Shown: positions 1 to 8,013, numbered from the stretch's first letter. The stretch: DNA of 56,945 bases from an uncultured Clostridia bacterium (GCA_946411475.1 CAMKED010000002.1:1-56945), one strand, 5' to 3'. Notes: generated by a model from the sequence alone, not told the origin. Numbers and translations: made by a program.

Positions 1-54
1 ACCTGTGACCCCTTGCTTGTAAGGCAAGTGCTCTCCCAGCTGAGCTAACCTTCC
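1..54 (-). tRNA. tRNA-Val (anticodon TAC), 3' part cut by the window edge
   Basis: Read on the minus strand from base 54, the sequence gives an acceptor 5' strand GGAAGGT, then TA, a D-arm (GCTC..GAGC), and an anticodon arm CTTGC-CTTACAA-GCAAG. The loop places TAC at positions 34-36, so the tRNA reads valine codons (GUA). The variable loop and the start of the T-arm follow. The T-arm end and the 3' acceptor strand lie beyond base 1. It is probably the first visible member of a tRNA cluster that continues off the window. Confidence 0.93.
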
Positions 55-89
55 GTACTTTCGGCCGCTGTTTTCCAGCGACGTAAGCA

Positions 90-118
90 ATTATACACAT
101 TGGGAGGCGATTTGTCAA
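90..118 (-). promoter_or_regulatory. Promoter of the tRNA-Val gene
   Basis: On the minus strand there is a consensus -35 TTGACA (113-118) and -10 TATAAT (90-95) with a 17-bp spacer. Transcription would begin about 30 bases upstream of the mature tRNA. Both hexamers are perfect matches, as is usual for stable-RNA promoters. A minus-strand frame across 45-239 is explained by this promoter region and is not a gene. Confidence 0.85.
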
Positions 119-219
119 GAACTTTTTCTTTAAATCTTTTTCTTTTCCAGCTTTTCCCTGCTTTTTGAAGAAGGCCTGCCGTTGCTTTTGATTCGCCAAG
201 AAAACTTTGCATTTTACTA

Positions 220-249
220 TTGACAAGTATGCTTGGCATGTGCTATCAT
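220..249 (+). promoter_or_regulatory. Promoter of the DUF6442-like/XRE operon
   Basis: A -35 TTGACA (220-225) and an extended -10 TGC-TATCAT (241-249) are separated by 18 bp. The -10 region lies inside the left arm of a perfect inverted repeat (231-290). A protein bound to the repeat would therefore block RNA polymerase. The natural candidate binder is the XRE regulator encoded at 637-849, but that is an inference. Confidence 0.7.
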
Positions 250-290
250 ATTGCCAACATAACTTGGCAATATGATAGCACATGCCAAGC
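231..290. repeat. Perfect 27-bp inverted repeat, probable operator
   Basis: The left arm is 231-257 and the right arm 264-290, with a 6-base centre CATAAC. Every position of the 27-bp arms pairs. The left arm contains the -10 box of the downstream operon, and the Shine-Dalgarno AAGGAGG (297-303) follows 6 bases after the right arm. Because transcription would start near the centre, the transcript would not contain the whole hairpin. A DNA-level operator is therefore more likely than an RNA terminator. A recent inversion-type duplication is an alternative. Confidence 0.8.
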
Positions 291-310
291 AATAACAAGG
301 AGGTTCTACC

Positions 311-640
311 ATGAACAAAGAAGAAATCCTTTCCAGAAGCAGGAAAGAAGCCGCGGGGCGGCCTGACGAACGCGAGTTGAAGATCTATGCGGACGCTTCC
401 CAAGTCGGCATGGCGGTCGGCGGCCTTTTATGCGGGCTGATCGTCCTGTTTTCCTACTATGTCAAGCTGCCGGTTCTGAGCCTTGCGGCTTGGTCCGTGT
501 ATTTTGCCATGTTTGGCAGCCGGCGTCTTTATCAGTTTTTGAAAACCCGCAATCGGACGCAGCTTTTCCAGACTGTGATCGGCCTCGGCTTCGGTATCGC
601 ATGCCTCGTCGGCATGGTTGTTTTGGGGCTGAAGAAATGA
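311..640 (+). CDS. Small integral membrane protein, DUF6442-like
   Basis: The product is 109 aa with a charged N-terminus (MNKEEILSRSRKE..), about three hydrophobic segments (roughly residues 34-50, 54-70 and 87-106) and a basic C-terminal KK. The N-terminal pattern and the pairing with a small XRE regulator resemble proteins named DUF6442 in Clostridia; I recognise this only by style. The ATG at 311 has AAGGAGG 7 bases upstream. Its TGA overlaps the ATG of the next gene (ATGA), so the two are translationally coupled. The function is unknown. In such pairs the membrane protein is often thought to tune or sense for the cognate regulator, which is inference here. Confidence 0.75.
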   Translation: MNKEEILSRSRKEAAGRPDERELKIYADASQVGMAVGGLLCGLIVLFSYYVKLPVLSLAAWSVYFAMFGSRRLYQFLKTRNRTQLFQTVIGLGFGIACLVGMVVLGLKK

Positions 641-849
641 AAGACAACGATTTGATCCTAAAAAACCGATTGACGGAATTCAGAAAACAAGCCGGCCTGT
701 CCCAGGCGCAATTGGCGGAGCTTGTGGGCGTATCCAGAAACACGATCAGCTCCATTGAAACAGGTCAATTCAACCCAACTGCAAAGCTCGCGCTTGTGCT
801 GTGCATCGCGCTGGACAAAAAGTTTGAAGAGCTGTTTTATTTCGATTAA
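637..849 (+). CDS. XRE/HTH_3-family transcriptional regulator
   Basis: The product is 70 aa and consists almost entirely of one helix-turn-helix domain. Q-A-Q-L-A-E-L-V-G-V-S-R-N-T-I-S-S-I-E is a canonical HTH_3 segment (about residues 22-40), followed by GQFNPTAKLALVLCIALD and an acidic/aromatic tail. The start is fixed by the ATGA overlap with the upstream gene; longer readings in this frame start out of context. It belongs to the compact YozG/Cro-like class that commonly sits with a membrane partner. Its likely target is the 27-bp inverted repeat over its own promoter. Confidence 0.88.
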   Translation: MKDNDLILKNRLTEFRKQAGLSQAQLAELVGVSRNTISSIETGQFNPTAKLALVLCIALDKKFEELFYFD

Positions 850-897
850 CCTTACGCCGAGCCAGAGAACATTCTCACAACTTTTTGAAAATTTTTC

Positions 898-925
898 TTG
901 ATTTTTCAGAAAAGTATGCTATAAT
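898..925 (+). promoter_or_regulatory. Promoter of rplS
   Basis: A -35 TTGATT (898-903) and -10 TATAAT (920-925), preceded by TGC to form an extended -10, are 16 bp apart. The leader to the rplS ATG is about 95 bases. The leader may contain autoregulatory structure, but I see no clear known motif. Confidence 0.7.
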
Positions 926-1026
926 GAATCGGCCTATGAATGGAGCGGTCCTCTGGCACAGCCGGCGCAGAAGCGCAGCGGCATTTCCTGTGACATGAAC
1001 GCCCAATATGAAAGGAGAAACAAATC

Positions 1027-1368
1027 ATGGATCTCATGAAGGCTCTGACCAGCCAGTACATGAAGGAAGAGCTGCCCGTCGTCCGGGTCGGCGACACCGT
1101 TCGTGTGCACGTCAAAATCAAAGAAGGCTCCCGCGAGAGAGTCCAGGTTTTCGAGGGTACCGTCGTTGCGAAGAAGCACGGCGGCATCGAGGAGAGCTTC
1201 ACCGTTCGCCGCCTGAGCTACGGCGTCGGCTGCGAGAAGGTTTTCCCCGTTCATGCTCCCAACATCGTCAAGGTCGAGACCGTTCGCCGCGGCAAGGTCC
1301 GCAGAGCGAAGCTCTACTACCTGCGCGATCGTCTTGGCAAGTCCGCCAAGGTCAAGGAGCGCGTGTAA
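1027..1368 (+). CDS. rplS: 50S ribosomal protein L19
   Basis: The product is 113 aa, the standard length for L19. Recognisable blocks are [18 protein letters not shown] near residue 20, [39 protein letters not shown] and the C-terminal [21 protein letters not shown]19 lies at the 30S-50S interface and contributes to an intersubunit bridge. AAGGAG is placed correctly before the ATG. It appears monocistronic, with its own promoter and a strong terminator. Confidence 0.97.
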   Translation: MDLMKALTSQYMKEELPVVRVGDTVRVHVKIKEGSRERVQVFEGTVVAKKHGGIEESFTVRRLSYGVGCEKVFPVHAPNIVKVETVRRGKVRRAKLYYLRDRLGKSAKVKERV

Positions 1369-1383
1369 GCCCCAGCCAACCGG

Positions 1384-1425
1384 AAATCGGTCCTGCGTGC
1401 AGAAGCACACGGGACCGATTTTTTG
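1384..1425 (+). terminator. Rho-independent terminator of rplS
   Basis: AAATCGGTCCTGCGTGC and GCACACGGGACCGATTT form a GC-rich stem with a 4-base loop, followed directly by a run of T residues. Confidence 0.85.
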
Positions 1426-1467
1426 TTAATTTTCGGTAAATACTTCTGCGTCGGCGGGGCATTCTAT

Positions 1468-1497
1468 TTGACAAACGGCAGGGTTATGGTGTATAGT
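1468..1497 (+). promoter_or_regulatory. Promoter of the PBP/methyltransferase genes
   Basis: A -35 TTGACA (1468-1473) and -10 TATAGT (1492-1497) have an 18-bp spacer. They lie about 85 bases upstream of the chosen ATG at 1583. Confidence 0.65.
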
Positions 1498-1582
1498 ATA
1501 GGTTGATATTTTGGGCTCTTATGCCCGATTGATTCTTCGTCTCACCCCGACCGTCGCGGCGTCGCCGCATGGAGGAAACAAT

Positions 1583-4258
1583 ATGGATCAGGAACAAATC
1601 ATAAAACGCAAACGGGTCCCGGATCCCCGGCAGAGAACGCTGTCCGGGATCGTCGTCCATCTGCTCTGGCGCATCATTGCGTCCGTGCTCGCCGTGTGCA
1701 TCTTTTTTGGCATTGCGGGCGGCGTGGCTGCCTCGCGCTTCTTTAAGCAGGGAGAATCCTATCTTGTCAACGACATTATTCCCATCGCTCACTACGATCT
1801 GAACGGCGTGCGCTTGAACCAGTCCTCCTTCATTCTGGCGAAGAACCCGGAAACCGGAGAATATGAAGAGGTGCGGCAGCTCCTTACGATGGAGAATCGG
1901 ATCTGGGTCAACTATGAAGAGATCCCTGCCGACATGATCAACGCTACCGTCGCCATTGAGGACAAGCGCTTCTGGGAGCACGACGGCGTGGACTGGATGC
2001 GCACCCTGGCCGCTTCTGCCAATATGTTTATCGGCGGCTCTACCTACGGCGGCTCCACGCTCACCCAGCAGTTGATCAAAAACCTCACCGGCGAACGCGA
2101 CGTTACTGTGCGCCGAAAGCTGATGGAAATTTTCAAGGCGCTGGATTTTGAGAAAAACTATACCAAGGAAGAGATCATCACCTGGTATCTGAACACCATT
2201 TACCTGGGCGAAGGCGCCTACGGCGTCAAGAGCGCAGCCCACGTCTATTTCGGCAAAGAGTTGGAGGAGCTGACCACGAAGGAATGCGCCTGTATCATCG
2301 GCATTACCAACAACCCCTCCCGCTACGATCCTTATATCTACCCGGAAAACAACGAGTACCGCACACAGACCATTCTGCAGCAGATGTTTGAACAGGGCTA
2401 CATTGCCGACCGTGACACCTACGAGGCTGTCAGCAATCAGGTCCTGGAATTCAAATCCATGTCCAAGGTCGATTTGAAGTTTACCTGCGCGGAATGCGGC
2501 CACGAGGCTTCCATCAACAAATACAAGGCCGACGGCGACTATTACACCTGCCCGCAGTGCGGCTTCCAGAATCAGTTCGACGTAGAGAAAAAAGACTATT
2601 ACTCCTATTTTGAGGATACGGTCATCCGCGACGTAAGCTATGATCTGGCCGAACTCAAGGGGATCACCTACAGCGCAGCCAATCAGATGGTCACGACAGG
2701 CGGCTTCCGAATCTACTCCACGATGGACATCGCGGCGCAGGCAAAGGTGGACGCCGTCTATCAGGACCTGGAAAACGTCCCGGAGACCCGTTCCTCCCAG
2801 CAGCTTCAGTCCGCGATCATCGTGATCGACAACGAAAGCGGCGACATCGTCGCCATGGCCGGCGGCGTCGGCCCCAAGGAAGGAAATCTGACCTGGAACC
2901 GCGCTACCATGAGTACCCTGTCCCCCGGCTCCTCCATCAAGCCTCTGACGGTCTACGGTCCCGCTCTGGCGCTTGGCATCATCACCCCCGTCACTTCGTA
3001 TGAGGATTCGGCCTATATGAAGCTGAACGGAAGAGACTGGCCCCAGAATGACGTCAAGCAATACGGCTTATACAGCCCGAGCGGTTGGATGGTGATTATG
3101 GACGGTCTGGCCAGATCCTTGAACAGTATCTCCATCAAGGTGCTTGCTGACGTTACGCCGGAGACGAGCTTCCAATTTGCCAAAGAAAAATTCGGCTTGA
3201 CCAGCCTTGTGGAATCTGAAGAAATCAACGGAACAAATTTCACGGATATGGACCTTGCGCCGCTTGGCATGGGCCAGCTCACCCACGGACTGACCGTTCG
3301 TGAATTGGCTACGGCCTATGCGACCTTCCCCAACGGCGGCATCTACCGGAAGGCCAGGACCTACACCCGCGTGGAGGACTCCGAAGGCAACGTCATTCTG
3401 GACAACACCCAGGAGACCCATGAGGTCATGGATTCCCATTCCGCCTGGTATATGGTCCAGATGCTCCGCTACGCCTGTAATTATGGCACCGGCTACAGCG
3501 CAAGATTTAACGGCGTTCCGATGGGCGGCAAAACCGGCACCACCTCCAGCGACCGGGATCGCTGGTTCTCCGGCATTACGCCCAAATACACCGCTTCGGT
3601 CTGGAGCGGTTACGACGAGCCGGAAGAGATCCGGATGGTGGTCAGTTCCAATCCTTCGGCAATCATGTGGCGGGCCGTTATGTCAAGCCTGTTGGATGGG
3701 ATGAGTCTGGAAGAGATCGGTAATTTCGTTCAGCCGGACGATGAACGGTACGTCAACGTCCAGGTCTGCAGCGAGACCGGATTGCTGGCCGGGCCGAAGT
3801 GTACTGCCCGCACGGTTGGACTGTTTGTCTCCGACATCCCCAAGGATACCTGTGACGCGCATTTGGAATTTGAGATCCAGATGTGCTCCGGCAACGGGTC
3901 CGACAGTTGCTGCGCCAATGAGAATTGTATCAAATACCATAACGTCGTTACCAGCGACGCATTCAAATCTCTGTGCGAGCTCGTACCGGAACTGAGCCGC
4001 TTCAAGGAGAACAACCTTCAGAAGAAGACCCTTCTCATGCTGAAGGTTGCGGGGAAAGACGACCCGACCGTGGAGGACGCTCTGGAGAAGTATGAGATCG
4101 ATACTTGCACCTACCATTCCGCCGAACGGCTGCAGGAGCTGAATGAAGCCATTCGGAAAGCCTGGGATTCTATTATAACGCCGACGCCTGATCCGGAACC
4201 GGATCCCAATCCAGACCCCGAACCCGAGCCGGGCCCCGGCCCTGGGCAGAATCCCTGA
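1583..4258 (+). CDS. Class A penicillin-binding protein (PBP1A-type) with an inserted zinc ribbon
   Basis: The product is 891 aa, a bifunctional peptidoglycan polymerase/crosslinker. It has a cytoplasmic basic N-terminus and one membrane anchor (about residues 30-52). The GT51 glycosyltransferase follows, with the catalytic Glu126 in EDKRFWEHDGVD and the GGSTLTQQLIKN block. The transpeptidase has S450-x-x-K453, S512-x-N514 and K650-T-G652. Between the two enzymes is a zinc-ribbon-like insertion, C302-x2-C305-x17-C323-x2-C326, which ordinary PBP1A lacks. The C-terminus is a low-complexity Pro/Asp/Glu tail. The ATG at 1583 has GGAGGA 6 bases upstream; upstream in-frame codons lack a Shine-Dalgarno. 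A methyltransferase gene follows 28 bases downstream, probably co-transcribed. Confidence 0.95.
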   Translation: MDQEQIIKRKRVPDPRQRTLSGIVVHLLWRIIASVLAVCIFFGIAGGVAASRFFKQGESYLVNDIIPIAHYDLNGVRLNQSSFILAKNPETGEYEEVRQLLTMENRIWVNYEEIPADMINATVAIEDKRFWEHDGVDWMRTLAASANMFIGGSTYGGSTLTQQLIKNLTGERDVTVRRKLMEIFKALDFEKNYTKEEIITWYLNTIYLGEGAYGVKSAAHVYFGKELEELTTKECACIIGITNNPSRYDPYIYPENNEYRTQTILQQMFEQGYIADRDTYEAVSNQVLEFKSMSKVDLKFTCAECGHEASINKYKADGDYYTCPQCGFQNQFDVEKKDYYSYFEDTVIRDVSYDLAELKGITYSAANQMVTTGGFRIYSTMDIAAQAKVDAVYQDLENVPETRSSQQLQSAIIVIDNESGDIVAMAGGVGPKEGNLTWNRATMSTLSPGSSIKPLTVYGPALALGIITPVTSYEDSAYMKLNGRDWPQNDVKQYGLYSPSGWMVIMDGLARSLNSISIKVLADVTPETSFQFAKEKFGLTSLVESEEINGTNFTDMDLAPLGMGQLTHGLTVRELATAYATFPNGGIYRKARTYTRVEDSEGNVILDNTQETHEVMDSHSAWYMVQMLRYACNYGTGYSARFNGVPMGGKTGTTSSDRDRWFSGITPKYTASVWSGYDEPEEIRMVVSSNPSAIMWRAVMSSLLDGMSLEEIGNFVQPDDERYVNVQVCSETGLLAGPKCTARTVGLFVSDIPKDTCDAHLEFEIQMCSGNGSDSCCANENCIKYHNVVTSDAFKSLCELVPELSRFKENNLQKKTLLMLKVAGKDDPTVEDALEKYEIDTCTYHSAERLQELNEAIRKAWDSIITPTPDPEPDPNPDPEPEPGPGPGQNP

Positions 4259-4286
4259 CGCTCTCACTGCAACGGAGGACGACACG

Positions 4287-5156
4287 ATGTGGATTTCAGA
4301 TCAATGGAAGCAATACGAGCTTCTTGACGCCTCGGACGGGGAGAAGTTGGAGCGTTGGGGAAATTATATTCTGGTCCGCCCGGATCCCCAGATTATTTGG
4401 AATACGCCGAAAAGCGACCCCCGCTGGAAGCGTTATGACGCCCGTTATGCCCGCTCCAACACAGGCGGCGGCCATTGGAGCGATCACAAGCTTCCGGAGC
4501 ATTGGAAGCTCCAATACCGGGAATTGACCTTTCTGGTAAAGCCCATGAACTTTAAGCATACCGGCGTTTTCCCCGAGCAGGCGGTCAACTGGGATTTTAT
4601 CACCGACACGGTTCGAGCTGCCGGAAGGCCAGTCAGCGTTTTGAATCTCTTCGCCTATACCGGCGGGGCCACCCTGGCCGCCGCCGCAGGCGGGGCCGCA
4701 GTCTGCCACGTGGACGCAGCCAAGGGCATGGTGCAGATGGCGCGGGATAACGCGAAGGCTTCCGGTCTGGAAAACGCCCCGATCCGCTGGATCGTGGACG
4801 ACTGCGGCAAATTCGTGGAACGGGAGATTCGACGGGGCAAGCGCTATGACGCGATCATCATGGACCCCCCCTCCTATGGGCGGGGACCCTCCGGTGAGAT
4901 CTGGAAGCTGGAAACCAGTCTCTATCCTTTCATCGAATTGGTCAGTCAGGTCTTATCAGAGCAGCCGTTGTTCGTATTGGTCAATTCCTATACCACCGGC
5001 CTCGCGCCGTCCGTGGTCGGCTATCTGCTCGACAGCATCCTGACCAGGCGCTTTGGCGGGCACACCGAGTCTCAGGAGTTGGGCCTGCCGGTCACTGCCT
5101 CCGGCCTGTGTTTACCCTGCGGGGCAACGGGACGCTGGACGGCTTCCCATAATTGA
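4287..5156 (+). CDS. Class I SAM-dependent methyltransferase, RlmI/RlmK-like
   Basis: The product is 289 aa. SAM-binding motif I is VLNLFAYTGGATLAAAAGG (about residues 117-136), the acidic motif II is CHVDAAKGMV, and the catalytic DPPSYGRGP (about residues 193-201) is the N-[DP]PP[YF] type used for base methylation. The order and the FKHTGVFPEQ segment resemble the catalytic half of 23S rRNA cytosine-5/guanine methyltransferases such as RlmI. There is no obvious PUA domain at the N-terminus, so substrate assignment is open. GGAGG precedes the ATG. Its TGA lies inside the left end of a dispersed element (5151-5250). Confidence 0.82.
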   Translation: MWISDQWKQYELLDASDGEKLERWGNYILVRPDPQIIWNTPKSDPRWKRYDARYARSNTGGGHWSDHKLPEHWKLQYRELTFLVKPMNFKHTGVFPEQAVNWDFITDTVRAAGRPVSVLNLFAYTGGATLAAAAGGAAVCHVDAAKGMVQMARDNAKASGLENAPIRWIVDDCGKFVEREIRRGKRYDAIIMDPPSYGRGPSGEIWKLETSLYPFIELVSQVLSEQPLFVLVNSYTTGLAPSVVGYLLDSILTRRFGGHTESQELGLPVTASGLCLPCGATGRWTASHN

Positions 5157-5250
5157 ATGTTGAACGTTGAAAATTGAAAATGAATGTGTTTTTCAAATTG
5201 CAATTCGAAAAACGCCGATTACTTTCAACTTTACATTTTCAACTTTCAAC
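5151..5250 (+). repeat. Short TTGAAA-ended element, copy A (deletion derivative of the four-helix-bundle element)
   Basis: A 100-bp A/T-rich element. The left end is built of TTGAA(A) units, the right end is CATTTTCAACTTTCAAC, and the two ends are inverted repeats. Inside lie ATGTGTTTTTCAAATTGCAA and a near-perfect palindrome (5189-5212). The left end contains the stop codon of the upstream methyltransferase. The right end is followed by the Shine-Dalgarno of ecfA1. It matches both ends of the long copy at 49141-49537 but lacks the coding middle. Confidence 0.85.
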
Positions 5251-5264
5251 TCAGAAGGAGAACT

Positions 5265-6119
5265 ATGACACCAATCATTCAGACAGAAAACCTGTCATTT
5301 ACCTACCCTGCCTCGGAAGAGCGGCTGGCGCTTCCGGTGTTCGAAAATCTGAACCTTGAAATAGAAGAAGGCAGCTTTACCGCCGTCATCGGGCCGAACG
5401 GCTGCGGAAAATCCACGCTGGCCAAGCACTTCAACGCGGTCCTGCTTCCCTCCGGCGGCAAGGTCTGGGTCGCAGGCATGGACAGCTCCGACGAGGAAAA
5501 GCTGCTGGAGATTCGGCGGGAGATCGGTATGGTCTTCCAGAACCCCGACAACCAGATCGTTGCCAACGTGGTGGAAGAGGACGTCGCCTTTGCGCCGGAA
5601 AACCTCGGCGTTCCCTCGCCGGAAATCCGGAAGCGGGTTGACGACGCGCTGAAAACCGTCGGAATGTATGAATACCGCGAGCACGCGCCGCATCTGCTCT
5701 CCGGCGGCCAGAAGCAGCGCATTGCCATCGCCGGCGTGCTGGCCATGCAGCCCCGCTGCATCGTTCTGGACGAGCCCACGGCCATGCTGGATCCGCGGGG
5801 CCGCGAGGAGGTCGTCTCCACGATCACCCGCCTGAACCGGGAACAGGGCATCACCGTGGTTCTGATCACGCACCACATGCGAGAAGCGGTCGGCGCGGAT
5901 CGGGTCATCGTCATGCACGAGGGCGGCATTCTTACCGACGGCAGCCCGCGGGAGGTCTTTTCTCAGGTGGAGCTGCTTCGTAAGGCCGGGCTGGACGTAC
6001 CGCAGACCACGGATCTGCTCTATTCGCTCCGAAACGCTGGCTGGGATCTTCCGCTGGATGCGCTGACCGTAGACGAATGCGCGGAAGCGATCGCGGCAGC
6101 GCTTCAAATTGAAAATTGA
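5265..6119 (+). CDS. ecfA1: ECF transporter ATPase 1
   Basis: The product is 284 aa, an ABC ATPase that powers vitamin/metal uptake with EcfA2, EcfT and exchangeable S components. It has Walker A GPNGCGKST (residues 43-51), Q-loop VFQNPDNQIV, signature LSGGQ (145-149), Walker B VLDEP (Asp169, Glu170) and the H-loop ITHHM. The FQNPDNQ..V variant is typical of EcfA1. The ATG at 5265 follows GAAGGAG; an upstream in-frame ATG at 5184 lies in the repeat and is not credible. The last codons (..LQIEN-stop) are supplied by copy B of the dispersed element. Confidence 0.95.
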   Translation: MTPIIQTENLSFTYPASEERLALPVFENLNLEIEEGSFTAVIGPNGCGKSTLAKHFNAVLLPSGGKVWVAGMDSSDEEKLLEIRREIGMVFQNPDNQIVANVVEEDVAFAPENLGVPSPEIRKRVDDALKTVGMYEYREHAPHLLSGGQKQRIAIAGVLAMQPRCIVLDEPTAMLDPRGREEVVSTITRLNREQGITVVLITHHMREAVGADRVIVMHEGGILTDGSPREVFSQVELLRKAGLDVPQTTDLLYSLRNAGWDLPLDALTVDECAEAIAAALQIEN

Positions 6120-6207
6120 ACGTTGATAATTGAAAATGAATGTGTTTTTCAGATTGCAATCTGAAAAGCTCCGATAACTTTCAACTTTACACTTTTAATT
6201 TTCAACT
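6106..6207 (+). repeat. Short TTGAAA-ended element, copy B
   Basis: 102 bp with the same order as copy A: TTGAAAATTGAA-type left end, AATGTGTTTTTC, a perfect palindrome TTTTCAGATT-GC-AATCTGAAAA (6146-6167), TCCGATAACTTTCAAC, then the right end. It contains the ecfA1 stop codon (6117-6119), so it contributes the ecfA1 C-terminus. It is followed by AGGAGG of ecfA2. Confidence 0.85.
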
Positions 6208-6226
6208 ATAACAGGAGGATACCCAC

Positions 6227-7099
6227 GTGGCCCCTACCAAACCGATCATAGAGATAAAAGATTTGACCCATACATACAGCCCCGGTACGCCGTTTGAGCA
6301 TACCGCTGTTTCGCATATCAATCTGTCCTTTCGCCCTGGGGAACTGACCGGCGTGATCGGTCACACAGGCTCCGGAAAATCCACCCTGATCCAGCATTTG
6401 AACGGGCTTCTGAAGCCAACGTCCGGTCAGGTGCTTTTCCAGGGGGAGGATATCTGGAAGGACAAGAAATTCACGCACTCCATTCGCGGCCGTGTGGGAT
6501 TGGTCTTTCAATACCCGGAATACCAGCTTTTTGAGGAAACCTGTTGGAAGGACATTGCATTCGGTCCCAAAAATCAGGGGATCACAGGCGATGAACTGGA
6601 TGCCCGGGTCCGCCGGGCGGCGGGCTTCGTTGGCATCAGCGAGAATCTGCTGGAAAAATCCCCCTTTGACCTCTCCGGCGGGCAGAAACGCCGCGTCGCC
6701 ATCGCCGGCGTTATCGCCATGGAACCGGACGTTCTGATCCTGGACGAGCCCACCGCCGGTCTTGACGCGGCGGGACGGGACGCCATTCTTGAAAATATCC
6801 GCGCTTACCAGCAGGCGCAAAACGCTGCCGTCATCATGGTCAGCCACTCGATGGAAGAGGTTGCGGAGCTTTGCAGCCGTCTGATTGTGATGAACAAGGG
6901 CAGCGTGGCCATGGACGGAACTCCCGCCGAGGTCTTCACCCACGCAGACAAGCTGACAAAAATGGGACTTTCCGTTCCGCAGGTCACCTCCGTGTTTTCC
7001 CGGCTCCGTGCGATGGGCCTCGATCTGCCTGCCGACGTGTACACGGTGCGCTATGCCGTCGCCCGTCTGCAGGAGCGGAAGGAGGGCCGGCCATGCTGA
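6227..7099 (+). CDS. ecfA2: ECF transporter ATPase 2
   Basis: The product is 290 aa. It has Walker A GHTGSGKST (residues 45-53), Q-loop VFQYPEYQLFEET (the FQ-P-xxQLF form typical of EcfA2), signature LSGGQKRR, Walker B VLILDEP, D-loop AGLD and switch His in MVSHSMEE. It pairs with EcfA1 under the EcfT scaffold. The start is GTG at 6227 with AGGAGG 9 bases upstream. Its stop overlaps the ecfT start by 7 bp. Confidence 0.94.
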   Translation: MAPTKPIIEIKDLTHTYSPGTPFEHTAVSHINLSFRPGELTGVIGHTGSGKSTLIQHLNGLLKPTSGQVLFQGEDIWKDKKFTHSIRGRVGLVFQYPEYQLFEETCWKDIAFGPKNQGITGDELDARVRRAAGFVGISENLLEKSPFDLSGGQKRRVAIAGVIAMEPDVLILDEPTAGLDAAGRDAILENIRAYQQAQNAAVIMVSHSMEEVAELCSRLIVMNKGSVAMDGTPAEVFTHADKLTKMGLSVPQVTSVFSRLRAMGLDLPADVYTVRYAVARLQERKEGRPC

Positions 7100-7899
7100 A
7101 GGATATTACCCTGGGTCAGTTCTTCCCCGGCAAGTCGGTGATTCACCGTCTGGATCCCCGGACAAAACTCCTGCTGCTGATCATTTACATCGTTGCCCTC
7201 TTTATGGCGAAGTCCTGGTGCTCCTACGCGTTGGTTCTGGCCTTTTTGGTTGCTGTTACCTTTCTGGGAAGAATCCCATTTAAGGCAATGACACGGGGCC
7301 TCAAGCCCATGCTGGTCTTCATCATTTTCACCGCTGTACTGAATCTCTTCTACACCAAAACCGGAACCCTGCTGTTGGACTGGTGGATCTTTGAGATCTG
7401 GTCCGACGGCATCATCACTGCCTTTTTCATGGTCATGCGGATCATGATGCTGGTCTGCGGCACCTTCCTGCTGACCTATACCACCTCCCCTATCGCCCTG
7501 ACCGACGCCATGGAACGGCTGCTGAATCCTTTGAAAAAGCTGCACGTTCCGGTGCACGAGCTGGCGATGATGATGTCTATCGCTCTGCGCTTTATTCCTA
7601 CGCTGATCGAGGAGACGGACAAGATCATCTCCGCGCAGAAAGCCCGCGGCGCCGATTTTGAGACCGGAAGTCTCATGCGCCGTGCCAAGGCGCTGATCCC
7701 GATCCTGGTTCCCCTGTTCGTCAGCGCCTTCCGCCGCGCCGACGAATTGGCCACGGCTATGGAGTGCCGCTGCTACCACGGCGGCGAGGGTCGAACCCGC
7801 CTGAAGGTGCTTCGCTACGCCGGACGTGACATCTATGCTTTTATCGTGGGCGCATTACTATTGGCGGGCGTGATCGTTTTAAGACACTTTGGGCTATAG
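7093..7899 (+). CDS. ecfT: ECF transporter transmembrane scaffold subunit
   Basis: The product is 268 aa and starts MLKDITLGQFFPGKSVIHRL, typical of EcfT. Several transmembrane helices cover about residues 27-130 and the C-terminus. The coupling region carries the first Ala-Arg-Gly motif (AQKARG, about residue 180) and a degenerate second motif near AMECRCYHGG. These short motifs sit on the helices that contact the two ATPases. No S component is in the window, so this is a shared (group II) module. It overlaps ecfA2, and the stop TAG ends at 7899 exactly where dispersed copy C begins. Confidence 0.94.
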   Translation: MLKDITLGQFFPGKSVIHRLDPRTKLLLLIIYIVALFMAKSWCSYALVLAFLVAVTFLGRIPFKAMTRGLKPMLVFIIFTAVLNLFYTKTGTLLLDWWIFEIWSDGIITAFFMVMRIMMLVCGTFLLTYTTSPIALTDAMERLLNPLKKLHVPVHELAMMMSIALRFIPTLIEETDKIISAQKARGADFETGSLMRRAKALIPILVPLFVSAFRRADELATAMECRCYHGGEGRTRLKVLRYAGRDIYAFIVGALLLAGVIVLRHFGL

Positions 7900-8002
7900 T
7901 TGAAAGTTGATAATTGAAAGTGGAAAGTTTTCGGAGTTTTTCAAATTGCAATTTGAAAAACACATACATTTTCAACTTTTCGCTTTCAACTTTCAATTCA
8001 AC
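7899..8002 (-). repeat. Short TTGAAA-ended element, copy C (inverted relative to A and B)
   Basis: 104 bp. Read on the minus strand it shows the same order: GAATTGAAAGTTGAAA left end, ATGTATGTGTTTTTC, the perfect 24-bp palindrome at 7937-7960, CTCCGAAAACTTTC and the right end TCAATTATCAACTTTCAAC. It abuts the ecfT stop codon and ends 11 bases before the truA start. Confidence 0.85.
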
Positions 8003-8013
8003 ATTGGATTTAT

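Noticed and set aside
45-239. 64-codon minus-strand frame upstream of tRNA-Val
   Set aside because: It spans the consensus tRNA promoter (90-118) and has no Shine-Dalgarno.
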